Numbered from the stretch's first letter, positions 36,528 through 45,856 are shown. The stretch: 64,000 nucleotides of DNA from Escherichia hormaechei_A (GCA_042434945.1 CP170191.1:1302001-1366000); one strand, 5' to 3'. The notes: generated by a model from the letters alone, not told the origin. A program made the numbers and translations.

Positions 36528-36767
36528 ATGAAACCTCTTCGTCAACAAAACCGCCAGGTTATTAGCTATGTGCCCCGCGTTGAACCCGCGCCGCCTGACC
36601 ATGCCCTGAAAGTGGATGGTTTTCGCGATGTCTGGATGTTAAGGGGTAAATACGTTGCCTTCGTGCTGATTGGCGAGCACTTCCGTCGCTCCCCTGCGTT
36701 TACGGTGCCGGAATCGGCGCAGCGATGGGCTGTGCAGACCCGCCAGGATGAAGAGGTTGAAGAATAA
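36528..36767 (+). CDS. cedA: Cell division activator CedA
   Basis: 79 residues from ATG at 36528 (MKPLRQQNRQVISYVP); a GTG at 36513 in frame is an alternative, neither with a strong SD. Matches E. coli CedA (double-stranded-DNA-binding, also reported to bind RNA polymerase), including DGFRDVWMLRGKYVAFVL and SPAFTVPESAQRWA. Confidence 0.9.
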   Translation: MKPLRQQNRQVISYVPRVEPAPPDHALKVDGFRDVWMLRGKYVAFVLIGEHFRRSPAFTVPESAQRWAVQTRQDEEVEE

Positions 36768-36773
36768 CAGCCA

Positions 36774-36802
36774 TAAAAAAACCGCCCGCAGGCGGTTTTT
36801 TT
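36774..36802. terminator. Bidirectional terminator between cedA and tcyP
   Basis: AAAAAACCGCC, CGCA loop, GGCGGTTTTTTT: flanked by A-run and T-run, so works for both convergent genes. Confidence 0.9.
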
Positions 36803-36815
36803 ATTTCAGCCGTGA

Positions 36816-38207
36816 TTAACGATGGGCCAGTTCCGCATCTTCTTCGCTGTCGAGAATCGTTTTGTCGGTCTGCTTCAGCCACTGGCTGGTCAGGGTACCG
36901 GCGGTCATTGAGCCACTCACGTTCAGGGCGGTACGCCCCATATCGATCAGCGGTTCAACAGAGATCAGCAGGGCAACCAGCGTCACCGGCAGTCCCAGCG
37001 CAGGCAGAACGATCAGCGCAGCGAAGGTCGCGCCGCCGCCCACGCCCGCAACACCGGCGGAGCTAATGGTCACGATACCCACCAGCGTCGCAATCCAGAC
37101 CGGATCCAGCGGGTTAATCCCCACGGTTGGGGCAACCATCACGGCCAGCATCGCCGGGTAGAGACCCGCACAGCCGTTCTGCCCGATGGTGGCGCCAAAG
37201 GAGGCCGAGAAGCTGGCGATAGACTCCGGTACGCCCAGACGACGGGTCTGTGCTTCCACGTTCAGCGGGATAGATGCCGCGCTGGAACGGCTGGTGAAGG
37301 CGAAGGTCAGCACCGGCCAGACTTTGCGGAAATATTTCAGCGGGCTAACGCCGTTCACGCCCAGCAGGATACCGTGCACCACAAACATAATGCCCAGCCC
37401 CAGATAAGAGGCGATCACAAAGCTGCCAAGCTTGATGATGTCTTGCAGGTTAGAGCCTGCCACGACTTTGGTCATCAGCGCCAGGACACCGTACGGCGTC
37501 AGCTGCATGACCAGACGCACCAGCTTCATCACCCAGCTTTGCAGGGTATCGATGGCTGTCAGAACGCGCTCGCCTTTCGGCGCATCGTCCTTCAGCAGCT
37601 TGAGCGCAGCCACGCCCAGGAATGCCGCGAAGATCACCACGCTGATAATGGAGGTTGGGCTTGCACCGGTCAGGTCAGCGAACGGGTTCTTCGGAATGAA
37701 GGAAAGCACCATCTGCGGAACGGTCAGATCGGCCACTTTACCCACGTAGTTGGTCTCAATCGCCGTCAGACGCGCGGTTTCAGCGCTACCCTGCACCAGA
37801 CCTTCAGCAGTCAGGCCAAACAGATTGGTTACCAGCACACCCACCAGCGCCGCAATCAGCGTGGTGAAGAGCAGGGTACCAATGGTCAGGAAACTGATTT
37901 TACCCAGTTGAGAGGCATTATGCAGGCGGGCTACGGCGCTCAGAATAGAGGCGAATACCAGCGGCATAACGATCATTTGCAGCAGCTGTACATAGCCGTT
38001 ACCGACAATGTTGAACCACTGAATAGAATCTTTCAGTACCGGGCTATCGGAGCCGTAAATGGCGTGTAAGGCCAGGCCAAACACCACGCCCATGACCAGA
38101 CCGACCAGTACCTTTTTCGCCAGGCTCCACTGTTTGTGGCGAGCCTGGGCGAGAAGCAATAGCAATACGACGAACACAACAATGTTCGCGATGAGTGGAA
38201 AATTCAT
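36816..38207 (-). CDS. tcyP: L-cystine/sulfocysteine:cation symporter TcyP (YdjN)
   Basis: 463 residues, about eight to ten membrane segments, dicarboxylate/amino acid:cation symporter family; TFAFTSRSSAASIP and the C-terminal NVSGSMTAGTLTSQWL region fit. In E. coli it takes up cystine and is CysB-controlled. Native-looking sequence. Confidence 0.94.
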   Translation of the reverse strand: MNFPLIANIVVFVVLLLLLAQARHKQWSLAKKVLVGLVMGVVFGLALHAIYGSDSPVLKDSIQWFNIVGNGYVQLLQMIVMPLVFASILSAVARLHNASQLGKISFLTIGTLLFTTLIAALVGVLVTNLFGLTAEGLVQGSAETARLTAIETNYVGKVADLTVPQMVLSFIPKNPFADLTGASPTSIISVVIFAAFLGVAALKLLKDDAPKGERVLTAIDTLQSWVMKLVRLVMQLTPYGVLALMTKVVAGSNLQDIIKLGSFVIASYLGLGIMFVVHGILLGVNGVSPLKYFRKVWPVLTFAFTSRSSAASIPLNVEAQTRRLGVPESIASFSASFGATIGQNGCAGLYPAMLAVMVAPTVGINPLDPVWIATLVGIVTISSAGVAGVGGGATFAALIVLPALGLPVTLVALLISVEPLIDMGRTALNVSGSMTAGTLTSQWLKQTDKTILDSEEDAELAHR

Positions 38208-38334
38208 CCCCGTTCTCCTGATTTATTATACGGTCGGTTTTTACCGAACCTGTTGGCGCAAGGTTATCAGAAGTGTGATGTCGCGCTTATATCCATATGG
38301 AATGGTTTATGACAAAAGTGATTATATTGTCGGT

Positions 38335-38925
38335 TTAATGTTCAATCTGGTGATTAATAAAACGATTGAACTGAAATTGTAGCGAGTTGATCATTTGCGA
38401 TGACCAGCGCACTGCACCATTTTCGGGCAATGTCTGCGGCATCCACACGGCATACGCAAACAGCGCCATACACAGAACGCGCTCCAGCTGGTTGCCTTTT
38501 TGCGGCACGAGGATTGGCAGACGGAAACGCCAGCGGCAGGGCCAGAGCAGCGGTACACCTGCTGGCGTCAGCATATCGGCGAGGATATGGCTTAAGTAGC
38601 CGAGCACCATGCCCTGAATGGCATCCGCCGGGACGATCCAGCTCTCCGGAACCTTCAAATAGAAGAGTGTAAGCAGGCCAAATACGGCCAGCAGGCTGTG
38701 GGTAAACCCGCGATGACCAAAGGCTCTGGCGATGGGTTTTGAAATCCACTTCAGCCGCTGGCCAAGGAATGACTTTGGATGATCTATGTCCGGCAGGAGG
38801 CAGGTCAGCACGGCGGAAGGGACAATATGCCACCAGTCCCCCTGTGCCAGCACAGGGGTCAGTTCAGCGTTTTTGGCAAACACTGCGCAGGCAAGTGAAA
38901 AAAGCAGGTGGCCTTCCGCCGTCAT
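38335..38925 (-). CDS. ydjM: SOS-induced membrane metal-dependent hydrolase family protein YdjM
   Basis: 196 residues; YdjM family (LexA-binding, inner membrane-bound putative metal-dependent hydrolase). Motifs LLPDIDHPKS and GHRGFTHSLLA with several membrane segments. Precise reaction unknown. LexA box 17 bases upstream of the ATG. Confidence 0.9.
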   Translation of the reverse strand: MTAEGHLLFSLACAVFAKNAELTPVLAQGDWWHIVPSAVLTCLLPDIDHPKSFLGQRLKWISKPIARAFGHRGFTHSLLAVFGLLTLFYLKVPESWIVPADAIQGMVLGYLSHILADMLTPAGVPLLWPCRWRFRLPILVPQKGNQLERVLCMALFAYAVWMPQTLPENGAVRWSSQMINSLQFQFNRFINHQIEH

Positions 38926-38941
38926 GATAAAACCCGGTAAA

Positions 38942-38957
38942 CTGTCGATTCATACAG
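38942..38957 (-). promoter_or_regulatory. LexA box of ydjM
   Basis: CTGTATGAATCGACAG on the minus strand fits CTG-N10-CAG. A degenerate second site may lie just upstream (CTGTATAAAAACC...), as E. coli ydjM is reported to have two. Confidence 0.8.
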
Positions 38958-39020
38958 TATAGGGTTTTTATACAGTGTGTGAAAGAGGTGACGGTGTAAC
39001 TCTTTGTCACAAACGCACGG

Positions 39021-39782
39021 TTAGCGCGCCAGCCAGCCACCGTCTACGGCGAGGGTATGACCGTTAACGTAATCAGAGGCCGATGAGGCCAGGAACACCA
39101 CCGGACCCTGTAAATCCTCCGGCAGACCCCAGCGACCCGCCGGAATACGGTCGAGGATCGCCTGGCTGCGCTGCTCATCATCGCGAAGCTGCCGGGTGTT
39201 ATTGGTCGCCATGTAACCCGGCGCAATAGCATTCACATTAATGCCCAGCGTTGCCCATTCGTTCGCCAGCAGGCGGGTGAGGCCCAGCACGCCGCTTTTG
39301 GACGCCGTATAGGAGGGCACCCGGATGCCGCCCTGGAAGGAGAGCATGGAGGCAATGTTAATAATCTTGCCGCCCTGACCCTGCGCGATAAACTGTTTCG
39401 CCACTGCCTGAGAGAGGAAAAAGACCGATTTCAGATTGAGATCGATGACCTCGTCCCAGTCCTTCTCGCTAAATTCCAGCGCATCGGCACGGCGGATGGT
39501 GCCGGCATTGTTAACCAGAATATCGATGCGGCCCATCTCAGCGACTGCGGTATCCACCACGCTCTGAATACTCTCCTGCTTGCCAAGATCGGCGCGAATC
39601 GCGATAAAGCGTCGTCCCAGCGCCGTAACGCGCGCTGCCGTTTCGTCAGGAACCTTGCGGTTAACCCCCACGATATCGCATCCTGCCTGGGCGAGGGCAA
39701 TGGCCATACCTTGCCCCAGACCGGTATCGCACCCGGTCACCATCGCCACTTTTCCTGCCAGAGTAAAAGCATCCAGTATCAT
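39021..39782 (-). CDS. kduD: 2-deoxy-D-gluconate 3-dehydrogenase / KDG 5-dehydrogenase KduD
   Basis: 253-residue short-chain dehydrogenase from ATG at 39782. Nucleotide-binding TGCDTGLGQGMA, NNAG motif, catalytic Ser in NIASMLSFQGG and YxxxK in SYTASKSG. Strong resemblance to KduD along its length (DALEFSEKDWD, ASDYVNGHTLAVDGGWLAR). In pectin/hexuronate breakdown it reduces/oxidises the keto-deoxy sugar. In E. coli it sits with kduI; here it lies alone between ydjM and hxpB. Confidence 0.88.
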   Translation of the reverse strand: MILDAFTLAGKVAMVTGCDTGLGQGMAIALAQAGCDIVGVNRKVPDETAARVTALGRRFIAIRADLGKQESIQSVVDTAVAEMGRIDILVNNAGTIRRADALEFSEKDWDEVIDLNLKSVFFLSQAVAKQFIAQGQGGKIINIASMLSFQGGIRVPSYTASKSGVLGLTRLLANEWATLGINVNAIAPGYMATNNTRQLRDDEQRSQAILDRIPAGRWGLPEDLQGPVVFLASSASDYVNGHTLAVDGGWLAR

Positions 39783-39910
39783 ACGCGCCTCAGAAGTCAG
39801 GTTATTGTCATTCTGCACGTAAGAATAGGAGTCTGGAATGAGAAAAGCAAATAAAGTAAAACGTTGTTTTGATTTGGCGAGACAGGCAGCCGAAGCTGCC
39901 TGAAAGAGCG

Positions 39911-40582
39911 TTACTCCCCGCGCAGATGGCGGGCAGTCAATTCTTCAAGAGACGTCAGCCTGACGTCTGCGAGGGCAAAACGGGGATCGTGTCGGCCTTC
40001 TTCAGCCGGCACAACGATGGAGCGCATACGTGCGGCTTTGGACGCCACCATGCCGTTAACCGAATCTTCCAGCGCCACACAGGTAAGTGGATCCAGCCCC
40101 AGTTTCGCGGCGCAGTCCATATATACCTGCGGATGTGGCTTGCTGTAAGGAAGCTTTTCGGCCGAGGCCAGCGCGTCGAAGCTGTCGCGCAGCCCGAACA
40201 TCGTCAGCACTTTTTCCAGCATATGCAGCGGTGAGGCGGAGGCCAGCCCCACTTTCAGCCCTTGCGCCTTGCACAGGGCGATAGCGTCGCGTACGCCCGG
40301 TAACAGCGGCTTATACTCTTCTACGAGGGAGATAGCGCGGTTGATAATGCGCGCCGTTACTTCGTCGCGATCCGGGCCAACCCATGGCTGGTGGGCATAC
40401 CAGAGGTCAACCACCATATCGATGCGCAGCCCCAGGGTATCGGGAAGCTCGTTACGACGACTGATATCGACGCCGAGGCTGGCCATCACGTCCAGTTCAG
40501 CCCGATCCCACAGGGGTTCGGAATCAATCAGCAATCCATCCATGTCAAAAATAGCGGCAAGTATCTGGCGCGGGGTCGACAT
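39911..40582 (-). CDS. hxpB: 2-deoxyglucose-6-phosphate phosphatase HxpB (YniC)
   Basis: 223-residue HAD-superfamily hexitol/sugar phosphatase. Nucleophile motif IFDMDGLLIDSEPLWD, motif II GLASAS, Lys in KPHPQVYMD and ALEDSVNG motif IV present. AGGAGATG SD. Divergent from yniB across 141 bases. Confidence 0.94.
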   Translation of the reverse strand: MSTPRQILAAIFDMDGLLIDSEPLWDRAELDVMASLGVDISRRNELPDTLGLRIDMVVDLWYAHQPWVGPDRDEVTARIINRAISLVEEYKPLLPGVRDAIALCKAQGLKVGLASASPLHMLEKVLTMFGLRDSFDALASAEKLPYSKPHPQVYMDCAAKLGLDPLTCVALEDSVNGMVASKAARMRSIVVPAEEGRHDPRFALADVRLTSLEELTARHLRGE

Positions 40583-40723
40583 TACAACATCTCCTTATCT
40601 TGGGGGTAAGACAAACGGTGCTAAGCACAAGCAATTTAGCATATTGCATTCAAAGAGCGGGCGAAAATGACCGACAGCAGGTAGACTTAGGCACAAATAA
40701 CGCGTCTTTATGAAGAGGAACTA

Positions 40724-41260
40724 ATGACGTATCAACAAGCTGGACGCATCGCGGTCTTAAAACGTATTGCTGGTTGGGTTATTTTCATTCCCGCCCTGAT
40801 TTCAACGCTGATCTCCGTACTCAAATTTATGTACGATCACAGCGAAAAACAGCCGGGCATCAATGCCGTCATGCTTGATTTTGCGCACGTCATGATTGAG
40901 ATGATGCGGTTTAATACCCCGTTCCTGAACGTCTTCTGGTTCAACTCGCCCACGCCGGATTTTCACCACCAGCTGAATGTCGGTTTCTGGATAATCTATG
41001 CGTTGATATTTATCGCGATGGCGTTGCAGGCCTCCGGCGCGCGCATGAGTCGCCAGACCCGCTTTTTGCGCGAAGGGGTGGAAGACCAGCTGATCCTCGA
41101 GAAGGCGAAAGGCCCTGACGGGATGAGCCGCGAGCAGATCGAATCGCGCATTGTCGTTCCGCGTCATACCATTTTTGTGCAGTTTTTCCCGCTCTACATC
41201 CTGCCGGTCATTATCATTGTGGCCGGGTATTTCTTCTTTACGCTGCTTGGCTTCCTGTAA
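40724..41260 (+). CDS. yniB: YniB family membrane protein
   Basis: 178 residues, three to four predicted membrane segments (about residues 15-35, 90-105, 150-175), function unknown. Matches the E. coli YniB family in length and neighbours. AGAGGAACTA SD. Convergent with yniA; between them GGGGCG-GAAG-CCGCCCC hairpin without T-run at 41273-41291. Confidence 0.88.
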   Translation: MTYQQAGRIAVLKRIAGWVIFIPALISTLISVLKFMYDHSEKQPGINAVMLDFAHVMIEMMRFNTPFLNVFWFNSPTPDFHHQLNVGFWIIYALIFIAMALQASGARMSRQTRFLREGVEDQLILEKAKGPDGMSREQIESRIVVPRHTIFVQFFPLYILPVIIIVAGYFFFTLLGFL

Positions 41261-41296
41261 ATCCTAAGGGAAGGGGCGTGAAGCCGCCCCCTCCCG

Positions 41297-42157
41297 CTAT
41301 GCCGCCAGAATGCGGTCCAGCGCCCGCTGGGCATTCACCAGATGACTCCCGCCAAACAAAATAGCCCGGTTTATTAAGGTGTACAGCTGATAAACCGGCT
41401 GACGATCAAGGAAACCCGCAGGTAACGGCGAAACAGACTGATAGCCATCATAAATTTGCGGCGGCTGTTCAGGGTGCAACGGCAGCATTGCGAGGTCACA
41501 TTCTCTGTCGCCCCAATAGCAGGCCGGGTCAAATATATAGGGACCATCAGGCCCAAGTGCACAGTTGTTTGACCATAAATCTCCGTGCAGAAGGGAAGCC
41601 TGAGGCTGATGCGAAGCCAGACGCTGCTGAATGTGTTCAACAATCGCGTCGATGTTGCCGAACGCTAATCCCTTTTCAGCGGCCAGCTCCAGCTGCCAGC
41701 CGATGCGCTGCTCGGCGAAAAAGGTCGACCAACGGCGCTGCCATGCGTTTGGCTGTGGGGTAGTGGAGAGGTCGTTATCAAAATCGAGCCCGAACTGAGG
41801 TTGATCGCTCCACTGGTGCAAACGGGCGATCTGTTGCCCGAGAATAAAGGCGTTGTGCGCATCCAGAGGGCGCGCGGGAAGATAGTTCATCACCAGAAAG
41901 CTATAGTCACGATCGCTGCCGACGGCTAAAACCTGCGGAACGGTGACTGTTTTACTGCGCGATAACAGCTCAAGCTGATCGGCTTCGGCAGTAAAAATGG
42001 GGAGCAATTCACGCTCATCACACTTAACGAAAAGATCGCGCCCGGCGTAACGTAAATGCCATGCGGCATGGACTTCTCCGCCAGGCAGTTCATTACGCAG
42101 TTCGATTTCGCCTTCACCTAACTGCTCGCTCAAAAGACGACTGATTGCCTGCCACAT
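41297..42157 (-). CDS. yniA: Fructosamine kinase family protein YniA
   Basis: 286 residues. Kinase-like fold of the fructosamine/ketosamine-3-kinase family: catalytic LLHGDLWSNNCAL and DPACYWGDRECDLAM. May phosphorylate glycated protein residues so that they fall off; substrate unproven in bacteria. Confidence 0.92.
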   Translation of the reverse strand: MWQAISRLLSEQLGEGEIELRNELPGGEVHAAWHLRYAGRDLFVKCDERELLPIFTAEADQLELLSRSKTVTVPQVLAVGSDRDYSFLVMNYLPARPLDAHNAFILGQQIARLHQWSDQPQFGLDFDNDLSTTPQPNAWQRRWSTFFAEQRIGWQLELAAEKGLAFGNIDAIVEHIQQRLASHQPQASLLHGDLWSNNCALGPDGPYIFDPACYWGDRECDLAMLPLHPEQPPQIYDGYQSVSPLPAGFLDRQPVYQLYTLINRAILFGGSHLVNAQRALDRILAA

Positions 42158-42262
42158 GATGTCTCTCCCATGTTGTCTGCCAGATCATAAGGTTAGCGCA
42201 AAACGGCTATAAAAAAACAGGAACTAACGCACAACTGAGCGGTTTAATTTTGTACAGGGCAC

Positions 42263-42553
42263 TTATTGTTCTTTTTTATGCCAGTTTTCCCAGCTATCCA
42301 CATCAATTTCCGTGGCTTTGTCAGTCACGCTTTCCACCAGACTACTGGCCAGCGCCTTCACCTCTTCCTGACTCAGCGGGCTTATCAGGCCAAATGCCAG
42401 TGAGCCGAGATCGTGAATATTGCCCTCATCGTCCGTCAGCGTGAGCAGAAAATTGGCGCGCGTGAACGCGTTGTTGAGTTCATTCAGTTCGGTCAGCGAC
42501 GCCTCATGAATATTCACGGTTACGACGTAGCGGGTGATATCACCACTGCTCAT
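42263..42553 (-). CDS. ydiZ: YdiZ endoribonuclease-SymE-like/DUF1869-type small protein
   Basis: 96 residues, acidic, no signal or membrane segment. Identified by sequence resemblance to E. coli YdiZ (TRYVVTVNIHEASLTELNELNNAF) and by position between yniA and pfkB. Function unknown. Confidence 0.83.
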   Translation of the reverse strand: MSSGDITRYVVTVNIHEASLTELNELNNAFTRANFLLTLTDDEGNIHDLGSLAFGLISPLSQEEVKALASSLVESVTDKATEIDVDSWENWHKKEQ

Positions 42554-42644
42554 AATTTACCTCGTTGTTATCCTGAAAGTTTTCTTAGCATAGTCGATAT
42601 GCCCTGTTTAGCGACTTCCCCCTCCATGGGAAGGGGAAGCAGGT

Positions 42645-43577
42645 TCAGCTTCTCGCCAGGTAATCGACAATTTTCTGGGTATCCGCAAGCGAACACAGAC
42701 GCGTTCCCTGGTTTATGGTGGCTGCACTCCCTGCCGCGACGCCATAGCGTGCCATCTCCAGAAGCGAAGCGCCCTGCGCTAGCTTCAGCACCATCGCGCC
42801 AACCATACTGTCACCGGCACCCACGGTGCTCTGGCTTTTCATCGGCGGTGGCACAACCTGTACAAAGCCCGTCTTGTCGACGGCCAGCGCACCCTGAGGA
42901 CCGAGAGAGACCACAACGCGATGCGCTTTGCCCGTACGTACCAGCTCTTCTGCGGCAGTACGAACGTCATCAGGCTGGCTGAGTTCTCGATTAACCAGGG
43001 CACTGAGCTCTTTCTGGTTAGGTTTAACGAGTTCAAGTTGTCCGGGTTCTAACGCCGCCTTCAGGGCTTCGCCCGAGCTATCGACAATGCAGCGGATGCC
43101 GCGCTGGAGCGCCGCCTGAACCAGCGCCGTCAGTTTTTCTGTTTTGACGCCCGGCGGCAGGCTGCCGCTGATCACCAGTAATGAGCCGCTTTCAATGGTC
43201 AGCACTTTCTCTTCCAGTTGACGAAACTCATCATCGCTCAATTTCGCCCCCGGCATCACAAAACGATATTGCTCGCCGCTGGATTCAACATGGACATGCA
43301 GGTTCTGCCGGGTCCAGTCTTTAGCGTCGACGGTGTCTACGGCCACCTGTTCATCTGCCAGCAACGCAACCAGATGTTCTCCCGTGGCGCCGCCAGCGGG
43401 GAAGATGGCGGTGGCTTTTCCGCCGAGATGGGTAATAGCGCGCGCCACGTTGATGCCGCCGCCGCCCGGCTCAAACACCGGCGCGCTACAGCGCAGCTTA
43501 CCTTCCGGGTAGATTTGCGGCGTCATGGTCGCGGAGTCGAGGGAAGGGGAGAGTGTCAGCGTATAAATCGAAGCCAT
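42645..43577 (-). CDS. pfkB: 6-phosphofructokinase II
   Basis: Ribokinase-family minor phosphofructokinase. 310 residues; FEPGGGGINVARA near residue 32 and the catalytic GAGDSMVGAM near 254. Start: ATGATG at 43580/43577; the second ATG has the better distance to the GGAGG SD and matches the family N-terminus. Confidence 0.96.
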   Translation of the reverse strand: MASIYTLTLSPSLDSATMTPQIYPEGKLRCSAPVFEPGGGGINVARAITHLGGKATAIFPAGGATGEHLVALLADEQVAVDTVDAKDWTRQNLHVHVESSGEQYRFVMPGAKLSDDEFRQLEEKVLTIESGSLLVISGSLPPGVKTEKLTALVQAALQRGIRCIVDSSGEALKAALEPGQLELVKPNQKELSALVNRELSQPDDVRTAAEELVRTGKAHRVVVSLGPQGALAVDKTGFVQVVPPPMKSQSTVGAGDSMVGAMVLKLAQGASLLEMARYGVAAGSAATINQGTRLCSLADTQKIVDYLARS

Positions 43578-43826
43578 CATGACCTCCTTTTATCATGGGT
43601 TCTTTTAAGCCTGGCACCGTTTGGCAGGAAGGCAACGTAAATAACAGTATGATTTTAAATATGAATGCTGACAAATAACCTGCGCCGGGCATATAAAATA
43701 AAACACGTTTTGGGATCGTTCTTATTCAAAAAATGAAAGAAGAAAATATTGCTATGTTATTTGCGGCTTTTTATAATTTGTTACCTTTCTATGGTCGCCT
43801 TGTCATTGATCCGCAAGAAAGTTTCC

Positions 43827-43848
43827 GAGACCGTGACGGTCTCTTTTT
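43827..43848 (+). terminator. Intrinsic terminator in the ydiY leader
   Basis: GAGACC-GTGAC-GGTCTC followed by TTTTT, ending 25 bases before the ydiY ATG. Either it ends a short upstream transcript or it attenuates ydiY. See findings. Confidence 0.7.
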
Positions 43849-43873
43849 ATGTTGTACGGACTCCTTAAATAAA

Positions 43874-44632
43874 ATGAAGCTTTTGAAGACAGTACCCGCA
43901 GCACTGATGCTGGCGGGTGGCGTATTTGCGTCACTGAATGCAACCGCCGATGATACCGTTTTTACTGTCATGGACGATCCCTCCACTGCCAAAAAACCCT
44001 TTGAAGGTAACGTGAATGCCGGGTATCTGGCGCAATCCGGTAATACGAAAAGCTCCTCCCTGACCGCAGACAGCACCCTGACCTGGTACGGCAACACCAC
44101 GGCCTGGTCGCTGTGGGGAAATGCCAGCAACACCTCTGCTAACGATCAACGCTCATCAGAGAAATACGCGGTAGGCGCACGTAGCCGATACAACATGACC
44201 GATTATGACTACCTGTTCGGGCAGGCGAGTTGGCTGACTGACCGCTACAACGGCTATCGCCAGCGTGATGTCGTAACTGCGGGTTATGGTCGTCAGTTCC
44301 TCAATGGGCCGGTGCACAGCCTGCGTTTTGAATTCGGTCCGGGTGTCCGTTACGACGAGTACACCAACGGCGAAGATGAAACCCAGCCGCTGGGTTATGC
44401 ATCGGGCACCTATGCATGGCAGATTACGGACAACGCAAAATTCACCCAGGGTGTGTCGGTGTTTGGTGCTGAAGATACAACGCTGAACTCAGAAAGTGCG
44501 TTGAATGTGGCCATCAACGAACACTTTGGACTCAAGGTGGCGTACAACGTAACCTGGAACTCATCCCCACCTGATTCTGCGCCGGAACATACCGATCGCC
44601 GAACCACGATTTCTTTAGGTTATAAAATGTAA
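43874..44632 (+). CDS. ydiY: DUF481 outer-membrane barrel YdiY
   Basis: 252 residues, signal peptide cleaved about after ATA/DD (residue 22). DUF481 family: alternating beta strands with GYLAQSGNTKSSSLTADSTL at the start and a C-terminal aromatic-containing strand (ISLGYKM). Function unknown. Start set by signal peptide; the frame is open 141 bases further up through the terminator hairpin, which is not plausible coding. Confidence 0.92.
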   Translation: MKLLKTVPAALMLAGGVFASLNATADDTVFTVMDDPSTAKKPFEGNVNAGYLAQSGNTKSSSLTADSTLTWYGNTTAWSLWGNASNTSANDQRSSEKYAVGARSRYNMTDYDYLFGQASWLTDRYNGYRQRDVVTAGYGRQFLNGPVHSLRFEFGPGVRYDEYTNGEDETQPLGYASGTYAWQITDNAKFTQGVSVFGAEDTTLNSESALNVAINEHFGLKVAYNVTWNSSPPDSAPEHTDRRTTISLGYKM

Positions 44633-44638
44633 TATCGT

Positions 44639-44669
44639 CGGGCCGGGATTATTCTCGGCCCGTTTTTTT
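44639..44669 (+). terminator. Intrinsic terminator of ydiY
   Basis: CGGGCCG...CGGCCCG stem with ten-base loop and seven T, 7 bases after the ydiY stop. Confidence 0.92.
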
Positions 44670-44896
44670 ATTTTCTGAAACTGTGCTTATTTATATTAAA
44701 CGGCGTGTTAAAATAATGGGTATGGTTTCATCTTCATAATTTCTCCATAATTAGCCGACCAGGGCTTATTCAGTTTATTTGACACGAATTGATAAATAAT
44801 TTGACTAGGCAAGAATGTGATCCAGATCTACACTTACGGCACAGGCGAAAAACTCGCCTCGGGCATATCGCATTAAATAAGTATGAGAATAAAATT

Positions 44897-45130
44897 ATGA
44901 AAAAAATCAAAACCGCTACAGCAGCTATGGTGCTTTCCGCACTTTCATTTGGCGTATTTGCTGCTGATAATATGACGCAACCTGCCAGTGACGTTAACAG
45001 CCCAATCGGGATCGCTAAAGCCTCGGATGTAGAAGCAGGCTCCAACATTGCCCCTGGCTCTCAGTCTACCGGCCAGTCAATGAATGATGCATTTGATGTA
45101 CACAAGCTGGTGGCGGGTGAGTGGTCCTGA
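44897..45130 (+). CDS. Small secreted protein, unknown function
   Basis: 77 residues from ATG at 44897. The N-terminus MKKIKTATAAMVLSALSFG is a signal peptide very like those of YhcN/BhsA (DUF1471) proteins, cleaved near VFAA. The mature ~54 residues are acidic and rich in Ser, Gly and Asn, and do not show the DUF1471 core. No counterpart known to me between ydiY and thrS in K-12. AT-rich upstream with its own leader (44670-44896). No strong SD; AGAATAAAATT precedes ATG. Confidence 0.65.
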   Translation: MKKIKTATAAMVLSALSFGVFAADNMTQPASDVNSPIGIAKASDVEAGSNIAPGSQSTGQSMNDAFDVHKLVAGEWS

Positions 45131-45279
45131 TATTTCAACTGCCACGTATGACGGAATATATACGCTGTCACAGCCTGTCGAAAACCGGATTATGACGTAC
45201 CGGTTTTGGACCATAAATTATCGTAAAGATAGTTAAGATTTATTCAGTAAATTCACGGCACGTTTTCGCTGACAAAATA

Positions 45280-45387
45280 TTAGCCCCAGATCATTGCGGC
45301 CCAGCGCAGCAGCAACATCGCGCCGCAAATAGCAATTAACACCACGACCATTTTCCAGTGCTTCACGGCAAATCTTTTTGTTGGCAT
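45280..45387 (-). CDS. yniD: Small membrane protein YniD
   Basis: 35 residues: MPTKRFAVKHWKMVVVLIA followed by a hydrophobic stretch and ending MIWG. One membrane segment (residues ~13-30). It matches E. coli YniD, a 35-residue membrane protein, at all but three or four residues, and has the same location beside ydiY. Function unknown. Below usual gene-calling length. Confidence 0.85.
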   Translation of the reverse strand: MPTKRFAVKHWKMVVVLIAICGAMLLLRWAAMIWG

Positions 45388-45856
45388 AACCTAATCCTTG
45401 TCAGTTGATACCCTTAGTCTACCAAAATCTGCGCCAGAAAGCGCTCAACCCTGGACAACAGGTTATGCCGGAACACCGGTTCGGCTTAAAACCAATGGAA
45501 TCTGTCAGCCAGAATCAATACCAGGCAAGCAGCGGAAAGTAGATTCAATATCACAACGGTTCTGCTGGATACATTCATGTGATACCCCTTCGATGTTTAA
45601 GGACCAAGTCAAGAATAGCTCAGCACTTTCGGATTGCGAGCCTCCGTCAGCAAAAGTTCATGAACGCAGACAAAAGGATGAACGGTTCAAACGGTCGCAG
45701 AAGGTGCATTCGCCCTTTCAATAGTGTTACCATTACCCTGCGTGCCGTAAATTCGCATTTATCTGAATCGGCAGGTGCATGATGCGAACCAATTTAGCAT
45801 TTGTTGGCTAGATGGTTTCGCAATGAACTGTTAATAAACAAATTTTTCTTTGTATG
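45388..45856. other. Gene-free spacer upstream of thrS
   Basis: Between yniD and the thrS leader, about 470 bases without a credible gene. In K-12 this interval holds the arpB pseudogene. Short frames here have no SD or family resemblance. The right part (from about 45730, CATTACCCTGCGTGCC) reads like the E. coli thrS upstream region and should contain the promoter. Confidence 0.5.

Noticed and set aside
38958..38980. Second LexA box of ydjM
   Set aside because: CTGTATAAAAACC lacks the CAG half at the right distance, so it was not listed as a site.
45398..45782. Two short frames (108 and 67 residues) upstream of thrS
   Set aside because: No SD, no recognisable motif, polar and irregular composition; K-12 has a pseudogene (arpB) and promoter here.
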